Assembly: GCA_022791875.1 (NCBI GenBank)
Contig: JAAVZX010000063.1
Coordinates: forward strand, 1-64,000
Direction: 5' to 3'
Origin: Oscillibacter sp.
GTDB taxonomy: Bacteria > Bacillota > Clostridia > Oscillospirales > Oscillospiraceae
DNA: 64,000 nt
The position numbers and the translations under genes were made by a program. Every line of letters begins with the position of its first letter. The first letter of the stretch is position 1. A model generated the notes under the pieces. It had not been told where the DNA came from. It saw only the letters and a list, made by a program, of their open reading frames with translations, and searched no databases. Below, piece by piece: positions 30,754 to 38,970 of this stretch.

Positions 30754-32658
30754 ACCTTCGATCTCCGCCTCCCACAAAACACGGTGGGCATCACTGGGCA
30801 TCCGCCAGTCCCCACGCGGGGACATGGCAACCGTCCCGATCTTCGGGCCGTTGGGCACACAGTCCCGTTTGAACTGCTGGGTAAAGAAGCGGCGGTAGAA
30901 GACCTTCAGCCACTTGCGGATGACGTCGTGGCTGTACTTGCGGCCCAGGGCGTACTGGGCGAGGCGGTCGATCTTCCTGGGGGAGAAGCCCCAGCGGAGG
31001 ACGTAGTAGAGGAAGAAGTCATGGAGCTCGTAGGGGCCGACCAGGTCCTCCGTACGCTGGGAGATCTCGCCCTGGACGGCGGGGAGGAGCTCGGGGGAAA
31101 CCGGCGTGTCCAGAATGTCCTCCAGAACGTCGTGAAGATTCTGCTTCTCGCCGTCGTTGGCGAGGTAGCCTACCAGGTGGCGGACCAGCGTCTTCGGAAT
31201 GGAGGCGTTGACGCCGTACATGCTCATGTGGTCGCCGTTGTAGGTACACCAGCCCAGGGCCAGCTCGCTGAGGTCGCCGGTGCCGATCACTAAGCCGCCG
31301 CCGGCGTTGGCGATGTCCATCAGGACCTGGGTGCGCTCCCGGGCCTGGGCGTTCTCGTAGGTCAGGTCCGTGGTTTCCAGGTCGTGGCCGATGTCGCGGA
31401 AGTGGGAGCGGACGGAGTTAGAAATGTCCACCGTTCTAAGGGTCGCGCCCAGGCGCTCCGCCAGAATTACAGCGTTGTTCTTCGTGCGGCTGGTGGTGCC
31501 GAAGCAGGGCATGGTGACGGCGATGATATCCGTCATAGGCCGGTTCAGGAGCTTCATGGCCAGACCCGTGATCAGGACGGCCAGGGTGGAGTCCAGACCG
31601 CCGGAGAGGCCCACCACGGCGCACTTCGCCCCCGTGTGCTCCAGACGCTGCTTCAAGCCCAGGGAGGCGAGCAGCAGAATTTCCTGACAGCGGGCGTCCC
31701 GGTCCTCCCGGTTCTCGGGGACAAAGGGCTGGGGGGAGACGTAACGGGTGAGCTTCGTGGGGGAGACGGTGAGGCCGAACCCGACCGTGCAGGGCTTCGT
31801 CTGAGGCGGATTGCCCAGAGACTGAGTGCGGCGGCGCTCGGAGGCCAGCTTCGACACGTCGATCTCAGAGGCCAGCAGCCCCCCCTCAAAGCGCCGCTCC
31901 GCGAGAATCGTACCGTTCTCGGCGATAATCTGGTGAGCCCCGAAGACCAGATCGGCAGTGGACTCCCCCGCCCCGGAACTGGCGTAGACATAGCCGCACA
32001 GGAGCTTCGCGCTCTGCATCGTGACCAGCTGGCGGCGGTAGGCGTCCTTGCCAAGCACCTCATTGCTGGCGGAGGGGTTGCCGATAATGGTGGCCCCCGC
32101 CTGGGCCATCTGAATGGAGGGCGAGTCCGGGGACCAGAGGTCCTCGCAGATCTCAAAGCCCAGAATCAGGTCCGGAACGCTGTCACAGCGGAACAGCAGC
32201 CCCGCGCCGAAGGGCACGTCCTCCTGCCCCAGAATGGAGATGGACGCAGTCCCCTCCGGGGCGGGGGCGAACCAGCGCTTCTCGTAGAACTCGCCGTAAT
32301 TGGGCAGATGGGTCTTGGGGACGAGGCCCAGAATCCGGCCCTTCTGTATAATCGCGGCGCAGTTATACAGCCCGTTTTCGACACGAAGCGGCAGGCCCAC
32401 CGCCGTGACCACCTCCAGGTTCCGGGTGGCCTCCAGGACGGTGCCCAGGGCCTCCACGGTGGCGGAGAGCAGCGCCTCCTGCGCGAAGAGGTCGCCGCAG
32501 GTGTAGCCCGTGAGGCCCAGCTCCGGGAGCACCAGGACCTTGACCCCCGCCGCCTCCGCGGCCCGCATGATGCGGAACGTCTGCTCGGCGTTATAGGCGC
32601 AGTCGGCCAGGCGGAGCTTCGGCGCGCCGCTGGCTGCGGAAATGAAACCGTCTTTCAT
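30748..32658 (-). CDS. nadE: Glutamine-dependent NAD+ synthetase
   Basis: The 636-aa bifunctional enzyme has an N-terminal nitrilase-type glutaminase domain (LVLPELGLTGYTCGD with the catalytic Glu, KTHLPNYGEFYEKRWF with Lys, EICEDLW with Cys) and a C-terminal NAD synthetase domain. The latter has the ATP-pyrophosphatase loop LSGGLDSTLAV and GTGDLSELALGWCTYNGDHM. It amidates nicotinate adenine dinucleotide to NAD+ using ammonia channelled from glutamine. Length is normal for the two-domain form. The start follows CAGGAGG. Confidence 0.96.
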   Translation of the reverse strand: MKDGFISAASGAPKLRLADCAYNAEQTFRIMRAAEAAGVKVLVLPELGLTGYTCGDLFAQEALLSATVEALGTVLEATRNLEVVTAVGLPLRVENGLYNCAAIIQKGRILGLVPKTHLPNYGEFYEKRWFAPAPEGTASISILGQEDVPFGAGLLFRCDSVPDLILGFEICEDLWSPDSPSIQMAQAGATIIGNPSASNEVLGKDAYRRQLVTMQSAKLLCGYVYASSGAGESTADLVFGAHQIIAENGTILAERRFEGGLLASEIDVSKLASERRRTQSLGNPPQTKPCTVGFGLTVSPTKLTRYVSPQPFVPENREDRDARCQEILLLASLGLKQRLEHTGAKCAVVGLSGGLDSTLAVLITGLAMKLLNRPMTDIIAVTMPCFGTTSRTKNNAVILAERLGATLRTVDISNSVRSHFRDIGHDLETTDLTYENAQARERTQVLMDIANAGGGLVIGTGDLSELALGWCTYNGDHMSMYGVNASIPKTLVRHLVGYLANDGEKQNLHDVLEDILDTPVSPELLPAVQGEISQRTEDLVGPYELHDFFLYYVLRWGFSPRKIDRLAQYALGRKYSHDVIRKWLKVFYRRFFTQQFKRDCVPNGPKIGTVAMSPRGDWRMPSDAHRVLWEAEIEGL

Positions 32659-32787
32659 AGTAATGTAAACCTCCTGTCAGAGCGTGGTGGGTGAACAAGG
32701 AGTATTTTACACCGCCGGGGGGCGTTTTACAAGGGCGGGCGGCGTAAAAATATCCCTTTTCTCCTTCGCGGCGGCGGCTCCGGGCGC

Positions 32788-32816
32788 TTGACGTGGAAAG
32801 TGATCCGTGATATAAC
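32788..32816 (+). promoter_or_regulatory. Promoter of the DUF6881 gene
   Basis: TTGACG, 17 bases and TATAAC, about 40 bases before the ATG at 32855. Confidence 0.7.
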
Positions 32817-32854
32817 CGGTTTAACAAATTAGGGGTTCTGTGAGGTGATGAGCT

Positions 32855-33169
32855 ATGGATGAGAATATTGAATACATACAGATATTTATGGAGTATGAAT
32901 CTGATGATATGCCGGTGGTATATTTTTACGAGGTCAGCCTGATGAAAGACCGCATGGCTCTGAGAGAGATAGAAGTCTTTGCGAACAGGACGGTAAGTCT
33001 TTATGACGACCCATATTGTGACGTTATAGAGGAGTGTCCGATCCCAACCGTTGATGAATTAAATGCAGAAATCTGGGGAGAAGGCTTTTGCGCGGCTGTG
33101 ATTTCTAAATTGCAGTTTGACGAGATCTGGAATACTGGAATTTATAACGGAAGCCTGACGCCTGCTTAA
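32855..33169 (+). CDS. DUF6881-like protein
   Basis: The 104-aa cytosolic protein resembles DUF6881: an N-terminal strand pair (EYIQIFMEYESDDMPVVYFY), then MALREIEVFANRTVSLYDD, a conserved IPTVDELN, and a terminal VISKLQFDEIW. This small family often occurs as an immunity or orphan immunity protein in toxin loci and as a stand-alone gene. No toxin is adjacent. It has its own promoter and terminator. AT-richer than its neighbours, possibly acquired. Function unknown. Confidence 0.65.
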   Translation: MDENIEYIQIFMEYESDDMPVVYFYEVSLMKDRMALREIEVFANRTVSLYDDPYCDVIEECPIPTVDELNAEIWGEGFCAAVISKLQFDEIWNTGIYNGSLTPA

Positions 33170-33181
33170 CGTCCGCCTTAC

Positions 33182-33216
33182 CGGGCGGCGATCCCCCTAG
33201 ATCGCCGCCCGTTCCA
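33182..33216 (+). terminator. Terminator of the DUF6881 gene
   Basis: CGGGCGGCGAT / ATCGCCGCCCG is an 11-bp perfect stem followed by TTCCATTTTTG. Confidence 0.85.
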
Positions 33217-33241
33217 TTTTTGTTTATCCGCGGAGTTTTTT

Positions 33242-33406
33242 ATGAAAATAATTGCAATCATTGCAGCAATCGTTATCGGTTTTCTGGTAAGTTGGATCAT
33301 CGGAATAATTGGCGTTTCCATGAACTGGCCCAATATCGGCCCTGTCTTTTCCGTTGCCGCAATGGGCGCTTTCATCCTCTATGTGATCATGAGAAAGGAC
33401 AAATAG
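33242..33406 (+). CDS. 54-aa two-helix membrane protein
   Basis: ATG at 33242 follows CGGAG with an 8-base gap. The product has two hydrophobic helices (IIAIIAAIVIGFLVSWIIGI and FSVAAMGAFILYVIM) joined by SMNWPNIGP and ends with the basic tail RKDK. Hydrophobic coherence and clean boundaries support a real small protein, although it begins just after the preceding terminator. No family is recognised; a topology-only annotation is justified. Confidence 0.6.
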   Translation: MKIIAIIAAIVIGFLVSWIIGIIGVSMNWPNIGPVFSVAAMGAFILYVIMRKDK

Positions 33407-33449
33407 CGATTCCACCGTTTCCAACGTCGGAAAAAATCGGAAAAAGGGA

Positions 33450-33478
33450 TTGACAAACCGCGGCAAGGCGGGTATGAT
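33450..33478 (+). promoter_or_regulatory. Consensus promoter of the PTS EIIC-like gene
   Basis: TTGACA, 17 bases and TATGAT. The leader then carries three spaced copies of ACAGGTG[TG] and the outer dyad GTGTC..GACAC before the ATG at 33557. Confidence 0.85.
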
Positions 33479-33556
33479 AGGCGGAACAGGTGTCAAGACA
33501 GGTGTACATATCCGTACGCAGACACTAAAACCGACGAAAGAGACAGGTGGATACCC

Positions 33557-34660
33557 ATGGAACAGGCAAAAGCATTCCTGAAGCGGAAGAACATCGTGTT
33601 CTCCGCGAAGCGCTACGGCATCGACGCCCTGGGGGCCATGGCCCAGGGGCTGTTCTGCTCGCTGCTCATCGGCACGATTCTCAACACCATCGGCGCCCAG
33701 TTCGGCATCGGCTTCCTGAACACCCCCGTCATCGAAATCAACGGGACCGCCTACACCGTTGGGGGCCTGGCCTCCTTCATGAGCGGGCCCGCCATGGCGG
33801 TCGCCATCGGCTACGCCCTGCAAGCCCCGCCCCTGGTCCTCTTCTCCCTTCCCACGGTGGGCTACGCCTGCAACGCCCTGGGGAAGGCCGGAGGCCCGCT
33901 GGCGGTGCTCTTCGCGGCCATCATCGCGGCGGAGTGCGGCAAGGCCGTCAGTAAGGAGACGAAGGTGGACATCCTGGCCACCCCCATTACCACGACCCTG
34001 ATCGGCATCGGCGCGGCCTGGGTGATTGCGCCGCCCATCGGGGGCGCGGCCAGCGCTTTCGGGCGGCTGATCATGGAGGCCACGAATTTGCAGCCCCTGT
34101 GGATGGGCATCCTGGTGTCCGTGCTGGTAGGCGTGGCCCTGACGCTGCCCATTTCCTCCGCCGCCATCTGCTCCGTGCTGGGCCTGACGGGCCTGGCGGG
34201 CGGCGCGGCGGTTGCCGGGTGCTGTGCGCAGATGGTGGGCTTCGCCGTGATGAGCTTCCGGGAGAACGGCTGGGGCGGCCTGGTGAGCCAGGGCCTGGGG
34301 ACCTCCATGCTGCAAATGCCCAACATCGTGAAAAACCCGCGGATCTGGATTGCGCCCACCCTGGCCTCGGCGATTACGGGGCCCATCGCCACCTGCCTGT
34401 TCCGCCTGGAGATGAACGGCGCGGCCATCAACTCCGGCATGGGCACCTGCGGCCTCTGCGGCCAGCTGGGCGTGTGGACTGGGTGGGTGTCCCCCAGCGA
34501 GCAGGCGATTGCCAACGGCGCGGCGGCGATAGTGCCGGGGGCCTTCGACTGGGCAGGGTTGATTCTGATCTCGTTCATCCTCCCCGCGGTGCTGTGCCCG
34601 CTGATCAACGGATTCTGTCGCCGCATGGGCTGGGTGAAGGACGGCGATCTGACCCTGTGA
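33557..34660 (+). CDS. PTS EIIC_2-like membrane transporter, stand-alone
   Basis: The 367-aa protein has about ten hydrophobic helices and matches the PTS_EIIC_2 family. Typical blocks are the N-terminal KRYGIDALGAMAQGLFCSLL, ATPITTTLIGIGAAWVIAPP and MNGAAINSGMGTCGLCGQLG. No EIIA or EIIB domain is fused or adjacent, so a classical phosphotransfer role is doubtful. Stand-alone members are widespread in Clostridia and may transport substrates without phosphorylation. Own promoter and own terminator. The gene lies between a small membrane protein and spoIIE. Confidence 0.85.
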   Translation: MEQAKAFLKRKNIVFSAKRYGIDALGAMAQGLFCSLLIGTILNTIGAQFGIGFLNTPVIEINGTAYTVGGLASFMSGPAMAVAIGYALQAPPLVLFSLPTVGYACNALGKAGGPLAVLFAAIIAAECGKAVSKETKVDILATPITTTLIGIGAAWVIAPPIGGAASAFGRLIMEATNLQPLWMGILVSVLVGVALTLPISSAAICSVLGLTGLAGGAAVAGCCAQMVGFAVMSFRENGWGGLVSQGLGTSMLQMPNIVKNPRIWIAPTLASAITGPIATCLFRLEMNGAAINSGMGTCGLCGQLGVWTGWVSPSEQAIANGAAAIVPGAFDWAGLILISFILPAVLCPLINGFCRRMGWVKDGDLTL

Positions 34661-34703
34661 GCGGTTAAAAAAACGGAAAAGCGAGGCCAGCTTTTCCCGA
34701 CAG

Positions 34704-34744
34704 GTTTTTCCCCATTGTAAGGTTACAATGGGGAAAAACTTTTG
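34704..34744. terminator. Perfect palindromic terminator before spoIIE
   Basis: A 17-bp perfect stem GTTTTTCCCCATTGTAA / TTACAATGGGGAAAAAC with a 2-base loop and TTTTG after. It ends the transporter gene. Being A/T-tailed on both sides it may act both ways. Confidence 0.85.
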
Positions 34745-34760
34745 TTGGGAGGGACAAGCT

Positions 34761-36791
34761 GTGTCTCAGATCCATGTCCGCGCCGCCCTGCGGCAGGAGA
34801 ACCGCCTGCTGTCCTGGGGCATCCATTTCTTCCTCACCGCCGCCCTCACCGCCGCGCAGCCGCCGGGGGGCTATGCACCCTTTGCCCTGGGGTGCATTGC
34901 CGCGGCGGGGCCGGGGGCCGCGGGGTACGCGGCTCTGGCGGGGGGCGTCGCGGGAGCGGCGCTCTTTATGGAGTTCGCCCAGGCGCTTCCGTTTCTGGCG
35001 GTGGGCATCCTGATTGTGACCGCCGCGTCGGCCCTCCGGGGGCCGTGGATGGAGCGCCACCCGAAAGCGCCTGCGGCTATCGCCGTGGGGCTGTTTCTGA
35101 CGGTGGAAATGCTGTACGTGTTTCAGGCCCTTTCGCCGCTGGTGCGGCTGGGGAACTGCGTCACGGCGGCGGGGCTCCTGGGGGCCTCGGCGTGGCTGTT
35201 CCGGCCTGTGCTGGAATCGGGGGCGGAGCGGGCCGCCGACGGCCTGGTGTACATGGGGTCCGTCCTGCTTTTAGCGGCGGCGGATCTGGAAGTGATAGGC
35301 TTGTCCCCCTGCCGGGGCGTGCTGTGCGTGCTTCTGGCGTGGTCCGCCTACGGTCGGGGACCCTCCGGCGGGGCCGCGCTGGGGCTGGGCGTCGGGCTGA
35401 CGGCGGACCTGTGCGGCGGAACCGCGGGCGTTTACACCGCCGCCTTCGGCCTGGCGGGACTGCTCTGCGGGAGCTGCTATAGGCGCTGGCGCTGGTGTGC
35501 GGCCCTGGCGTTTCTGGGGGGCATCGCGGCGGCGTCTCTGCCGGGGCGGAATGTAGGCTTGGTGGTGGAGACGGCGGCGGGGATGTCGGTGTTTCTGCTG
35601 CTGCCGGGGCGGGTCTTCGGCGGCAAGCGGGTCCGCAGGCCCAGCCAGGAGGAGCGGGACCGGGAGGCGGGCCAGCAGTGGAAGATACAGCTCAGCCGCG
35701 CCGCCGGGGCCCTCCGGGACCTCTATGACAGTTTAGGACGCGGTGCGCCCCAGCCCGCCGACGAGAACCCCGCTGTCGTCTTCGACCGCGCGGCGGAGAA
35801 GGTGTGCCGGAACTGTGCTCTGTGCGAGCTCTGCTGGCAGAGGGAGTACGGCGGCACCTTCAACGCCCTCAACGACGCCACGCCTCACCTGTTAAACCGC
35901 GGCCGCGCCCTGGCGAAGGACTTCCCCACCTATTTCACCAGCCGCTGCATCCACCTCCAAGACCTTCTCTCAGCCATAGACGCAGAGCTTTCAGCATTCC
36001 TTCTCCGCAAGCAGTACCGCCGCCAGCTGGAGGAAACGCGCCGCAGCGCCAGGGGCCAGTACGCCCAGCTCTCAGAGCTCCTGACCGCCACCGCCGCCAG
36101 CCTGGGCGCCGCCGTCCCCGCCTCCGGCACAAATAACCAAACAGACTGCCGAATCGGCGCAGTTTTACGCCCAAAAGAAGGAGAAAGCGTCTGCGGCGAT
36201 ACCTTAATGTCGTTCCAGACAGAGCAGGGAACCTGGTGTCTCCTTCTGGCCGACGGCATGGGCAGCGGCGAAGCCGCCAGAAAGGAATCCGCCCTGACCT
36301 GCCGTCTTCTAAGGCAGTTCCTGGAAGCAGGCATCGCCCCTGACGCCGCCCTGAAGACCCTGAATTCCGCCATGGCCCTCCGCGGCGCAGACACAGGCAG
36401 CTTCACCACGATAGACCTATGCGTCTATGACCCCAGAACAAGCGAAGCGTCGTTCTACAAATTCGGCGCAGCCCCCAGCTACCTGAAAAAAGGCGGCACC
36501 GTCCGCCGCATCACCGGCGGAAGCCTCCCCGCCGGCCTCCGCGGCGCCTCAGCCGCCCCGGACATCACCAGAACCCCCCTGGAACCCGGCGCCTTCGCCA
36601 TCATGATCAGCGACGGCGCCGCCGACCCCAACGAAGACGACTGGCTCCAAACCCTCCTGGCCGCCTGGACCGGCGACGACCCCCAAGCCCTCGCCACCCA
36701 AATCCTGACCGAAAGTGCCCGCCACGAGCACATGCGCGACGACTGCGCAGTACAAATCCTGCACCGGCCTGTCGGGGCTGTGCCGTGCTGA
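34761..36791 (+). CDS. spoIIE: Stage II sporulation protein E
   Basis: A GTG start at 34761 is preferred: GGGAGGGA lies 6-8 bases upstream, while the ATG at 34728 falls inside the terminator stem. The product of 676 aa has about ten membrane helices in the first ~290 residues. A central regulatory region follows, with the conserved cysteine cluster VCRNCALCELCW. The C-terminal PP2C phosphatase domain has LLLADGMGSGEAARKESALT and IMISDGAADPNEDDW, holding metal-binding aspartates. SpoIIE dephosphorylates SpoIIAA-P to activate sigma F in the forespore and acts in polar division. It is shorter than the B. subtilis protein (827), as in many Clostridia. No spoIIAA-AB neighbours. Confidence 0.95.
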   Translation: MSQIHVRAALRQENRLLSWGIHFFLTAALTAAQPPGGYAPFALGCIAAAGPGAAGYAALAGGVAGAALFMEFAQALPFLAVGILIVTAASALRGPWMERHPKAPAAIAVGLFLTVEMLYVFQALSPLVRLGNCVTAAGLLGASAWLFRPVLESGAERAADGLVYMGSVLLLAAADLEVIGLSPCRGVLCVLLAWSAYGRGPSGGAALGLGVGLTADLCGGTAGVYTAAFGLAGLLCGSCYRRWRWCAALAFLGGIAAASLPGRNVGLVVETAAGMSVFLLLPGRVFGGKRVRRPSQEERDREAGQQWKIQLSRAAGALRDLYDSLGRGAPQPADENPAVVFDRAAEKVCRNCALCELCWQREYGGTFNALNDATPHLLNRGRALAKDFPTYFTSRCIHLQDLLSAIDAELSAFLLRKQYRRQLEETRRSARGQYAQLSELLTATAASLGAAVPASGTNNQTDCRIGAVLRPKEGESVCGDTLMSFQTEQGTWCLLLADGMGSGEAARKESALTCRLLRQFLEAGIAPDAALKTLNSAMALRGADTGSFTTIDLCVYDPRTSEASFYKFGAAPSYLKKGGTVRRITGGSLPAGLRGASAAPDITRTPLEPGAFAIMISDGAADPNEDDWLQTLLAAWTGDDPQALATQILTESARHEHMRDDCAVQILHRPVGAVPC

Positions 36792-36825
36792 GGTGCCTGC
36801 CTACGGGGGCTGCCAGCCGGGCTTC

Positions 36826-37010
36826 CGGCCTCCGGCGGCTTACTTTTCTTGAAAGAAAAGTAAGCAAAAGAACTTTAATACCGCTCTACACTCTAGTGGT
36901 TGCGAAAGTCTGTCACACGGTAACGAAGCAAGTGCAAAAGGGGCCTTCCATGATAATGGAAGGCCCCTCAGATTTTTACTGGTGCCTGTGGAAACGTACC
37001 CCGTAGGGGC
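36826..37010. repeat. Composite inverted-repeat element, left-hand half
   Basis: Starts with GGCCTCCGGCGGCTTACTTT and the hairpin CTTACTTTTC..GAAAAGTAAG. It continues with ACCGCTCTACACTCTAGTGG and TGTCACACGGTAACG, then the dyad GGGGCCTTCCAT..ATGGAAGGCCCC and CAGATTTTTAC. It matches the left arm of the copy at 56905-57217 and is then replaced by unrelated sequence. Confidence 0.75.
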
Positions 37011-37016
37011 GGACCA

Positions 37017-37148
37017 GTGACGGCCTATGAGCGCGAAATTTACCACATCATTACCGGTTCCGTGCAGCACCTGACGGTGGAGCAGATTTACGCGGAAATT
37101 GTCAACGCCAATCTGAAATTGCAAGAAAACGCCGAAGAAACATTGTAG
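37017..37148 (+). CDS. Possible 43-aa protein or gene fragment
   Basis: The frame starts at a GTG and reads TAYEREIYHIITGSVQHLTV then EQIYAEIVNANLKLQENAEE up to TAG. The amphipathic helical pattern with regular charged residues looks like a true coding segment, possibly a C-terminal fragment. No ribosome site is clear. It sits between a half repeat element and IS debris, so it may be a remnant carried by a mobile element. Family not recognised. Confidence 0.35.
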   Translation: MTAYEREIYHIITGSVQHLTVEQIYAEIVNANLKLQENAEETL

Positions 37149-37189
37149 TTTTTTGAGGGAAACAGAATTCAGGTGCTTCCTTGCTCAAA

Positions 37190-37325
37190 AGCGTGTTCAT
37201 ACCGTCTGGCAATAAGCTAGAAGAAAAGATTAGTGCCTTGGATATCCATGGGAAAGCGGCTGATCTCGTCAATGATAAGCATCCTGTATTTGTGATAGGG
37301 AAGCCAGACATCTGAACCTGCTTCT
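37190..37325 (-). pseudogene. IS21 IstB-type ATPase fragment with internal stop
   Basis: On the minus strand the frame reads LPYHKYRMLIIDEISRFPMD then IQGTNLFF, a TAG, and LIARRYEHAFEQGST. This is the Walker B and sensor region of IstB (LLIIDEIGYLP..ANLFFQLIARRYE), with the conserved Gln turned into an amber stop. Only about 45 codons remain. Confidence 0.6.
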
Positions 37326-37420
37326 CATAAGCCCGACTCCGACTCCGGGTCCGTGCTGCTCACCTTATTTACTTGGATTTGAATGATTCCCAATTGCGGC
37401 AAGTGCACAAAAGTCTCTCA

Positions 37421-37654
37421 CTATACGCCCTTTTTCGCCCAGCGGTTCACCCAGACATAAATCACATGCCAGCCCCCGTATTCTTCGGGCAGCCTCATCC
37501 ACTTGCGCCTGTTCTCTGCGACGTACAGCACTGCGTTCAATACTTCCAGGTTCCTGATTTTCTCTTTTTCCCTTGCGTGAACGCCATTTAGCTTCATAGT
37601 CAGAAATCGCCCAAAATACTGTGCAATATAAACAAATCTATCTCCTGCATTCAC
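37421..37654 (-). pseudogene. IS5-family transposase N-terminal fragment
   Basis: The 77-codon frame contains LEVLNAVLYVAENRRKWMRL and PEEYGGWHVIYVWVNRWAKK. This fits the DUF4096-type N-terminal domain of IS5-group transposases ('NGIFYVLRTGCQWRDLPKEFGPW.TVY..F.RW...G'). It ends at a stop right after the domain; the DDE part is missing. The sequence is AT-rich. Confidence 0.6.
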
Positions 37655-37708
37655 ACAAAAAATAGTGCTATTGGCAATGAAAGTGTACCAAAATAAAAAT
37701 ATTGGGAT

Positions 37709-37737
37709 TTACAAAAAAATGCAGGAATGATACAATA
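37709..37737 (+). promoter_or_regulatory. Promoter of the sugar ABC operon
   Basis: TTTACA, 17 bases and TACAAT in AT-rich sequence. A ~120-base leader follows, with a GCCCCAATTG..TTGGGG-type dyad, then AAGGAGG before the ATG at 37859. Confidence 0.7.
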
Positions 37738-37858
37738 AAAATATAAAATTTAGATGTGACGAGTTCCGGCAGCGGAAAGCATTTTCATACTCTGTATGTT
37801 GCGCCCCAATTGTGCGCAGGTTGGGGAGTACATGATTTATATCATAAGGAGGATAAAA

Positions 37859-38860
37859 ATGAAAAGAATCGGAACCTGCCTGCTGGCTGTGTCAATGATG
37901 CTTGCCTTGTTTGCGGGCTGCGGGACCTCCCAAACGCAGGCGCCCCCGGCTCAGACGCCGGATTCGGACGCTGCTCAGACCTATAAAATCGGCGTCAGTG
38001 TGCCCTCTATGGAATACACTTTCTTTGCGCAGATGGAGACGGAACTGGAAGCGGTTTACCCGAAGGACGGCGTGGAAGTGGTTGTCTATGACGGAGAAAA
38101 CAACCAGGAAAAGCAGAACAAAGACGTGGAAGACATGATTACCATGGGCTTTGACGGTATTGTGCTGATGCCCATCACGGTTGAGGGCGCAGCTCCGGCA
38201 ATCGCTTATGCAAACGAGAAGAAGGTCCCCGTCATCACGGTGGACCGGGAAGTAACCAGCGACGCCGGAGTCGATGTAATCGGCTTTGTGGGCGCGGAGC
38301 ACATCCAGATGGGCGAGCAGTGCGGAGAGCTGATGATTGCCGCCCTCAGTGAGATGTTCCCGGACGAAGCCACGTGGAACGTCGTTGAGCTGGAGGGGAC
38401 ACAGGGCGCGTCCGCTACGCTCAAGAGAGGCGAGGGCATCCACAACGTACTGGACAAGGATTCCCGCGTAAATGTAATTGCATCCCTCGATGCAAACTTC
38501 TCCACAACAGAGGCGATTTCCATCGCCGAGGACATGCTGATTGCCAACGAGAACCTCCATGGCTTTATCTGCCATAATGACGACGAGGCGATGGGCTGCT
38601 ATCAGGCGCTTGTGAATGCAAACCGGGTGGGCGAGGTCGCCATCACCGGCATCGACGGAACCCTGGCGTGCGTGCAGACAATTGCCGACGGCGGCATTCA
38701 GGGAACGGTCATCCAGTATCCCGCCATGGTGGTGCTGGGCGTGGAAACCATCGTGAAGTACCTGAACGGCGAGAGCGTTGAATACTACAACTACTATCCC
38801 ACCGAGGCAATTCCGGCGGATGAGGCGCAGTCTTTCATTGACGCAGGCAAGCCCTACTAA
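37859..38860 (+). CDS. Sugar ABC transporter substrate-binding lipoprotein
   Basis: The start at 37859 follows AAGGAGG and gives 333 aa. The lipobox LFAGC places the lipidated cysteine at residue 21. The mature protein is a type 1 periplasmic-binding fold of the RbsB family (YKIGVSVPSMEYTFFAQMET, NNQEKQNKDVEDMITMGFDG, IVLMPITVEGAAPAIAYA, VIGFVGAEHIQMGEQCG, FICHNDDEAMGCYQAL). It should capture a sugar or polyol outside the cell and pass it to the ATPase and permease encoded next. The dehydrogenase downstream suggests a polyol, but no ligand can be read from sequence. Confidence 0.93.
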   Translation: MKRIGTCLLAVSMMLALFAGCGTSQTQAPPAQTPDSDAAQTYKIGVSVPSMEYTFFAQMETELEAVYPKDGVEVVVYDGENNQEKQNKDVEDMITMGFDGIVLMPITVEGAAPAIAYANEKKVPVITVDREVTSDAGVDVIGFVGAEHIQMGEQCGELMIAALSEMFPDEATWNVVELEGTQGASATLKRGEGIHNVLDKDSRVNVIASLDANFSTTEAISIAEDMLIANENLHGFICHNDDEAMGCYQALVNANRVGEVAITGIDGTLACVQTIADGGIQGTVIQYPAMVVLGVETIVKYLNGESVEYYNYYPTEAIPADEAQSFIDAGKPY

Positions 38861-38877
38861 ACGATCTGGCTGATCAT

Positions 38878-38921
38878 CAACGAGCAAATCGGGCTGCTTT
38901 CCTGATTTGCTCGTTGAATTA
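38878..38921 (+). terminator. Internal attenuating hairpin after the binding-protein gene
   Basis: A 13-bp perfect stem CAACGAGCAAATC / GATTTGCTCGTTG followed by AATTATT, between the binding-protein and ATPase genes. Such hairpins commonly make the binding protein more abundant than the membrane parts. Confidence 0.7.
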
Positions 38922-38970
38922 TTCAGAAGCAGGACCCCCCTGCAGAATGGACTTCAAGTGAGGTGATAGC

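Noticed and set aside
34728-34760. Upstream ATG start for spoIIE giving 11 extra residues.
   Set aside because: The ATG lies in the stem of a perfect terminator hairpin and has no ribosome site. The GTG at 34761 has GGGAGGGA at the right distance.
36826-37760. Possible prophage or integrative element with attachment sites.
   Set aside because: Only isolated transposase fragments and a half repeat element are present; no integrase, tRNA target or flanking direct repeats could be seen.
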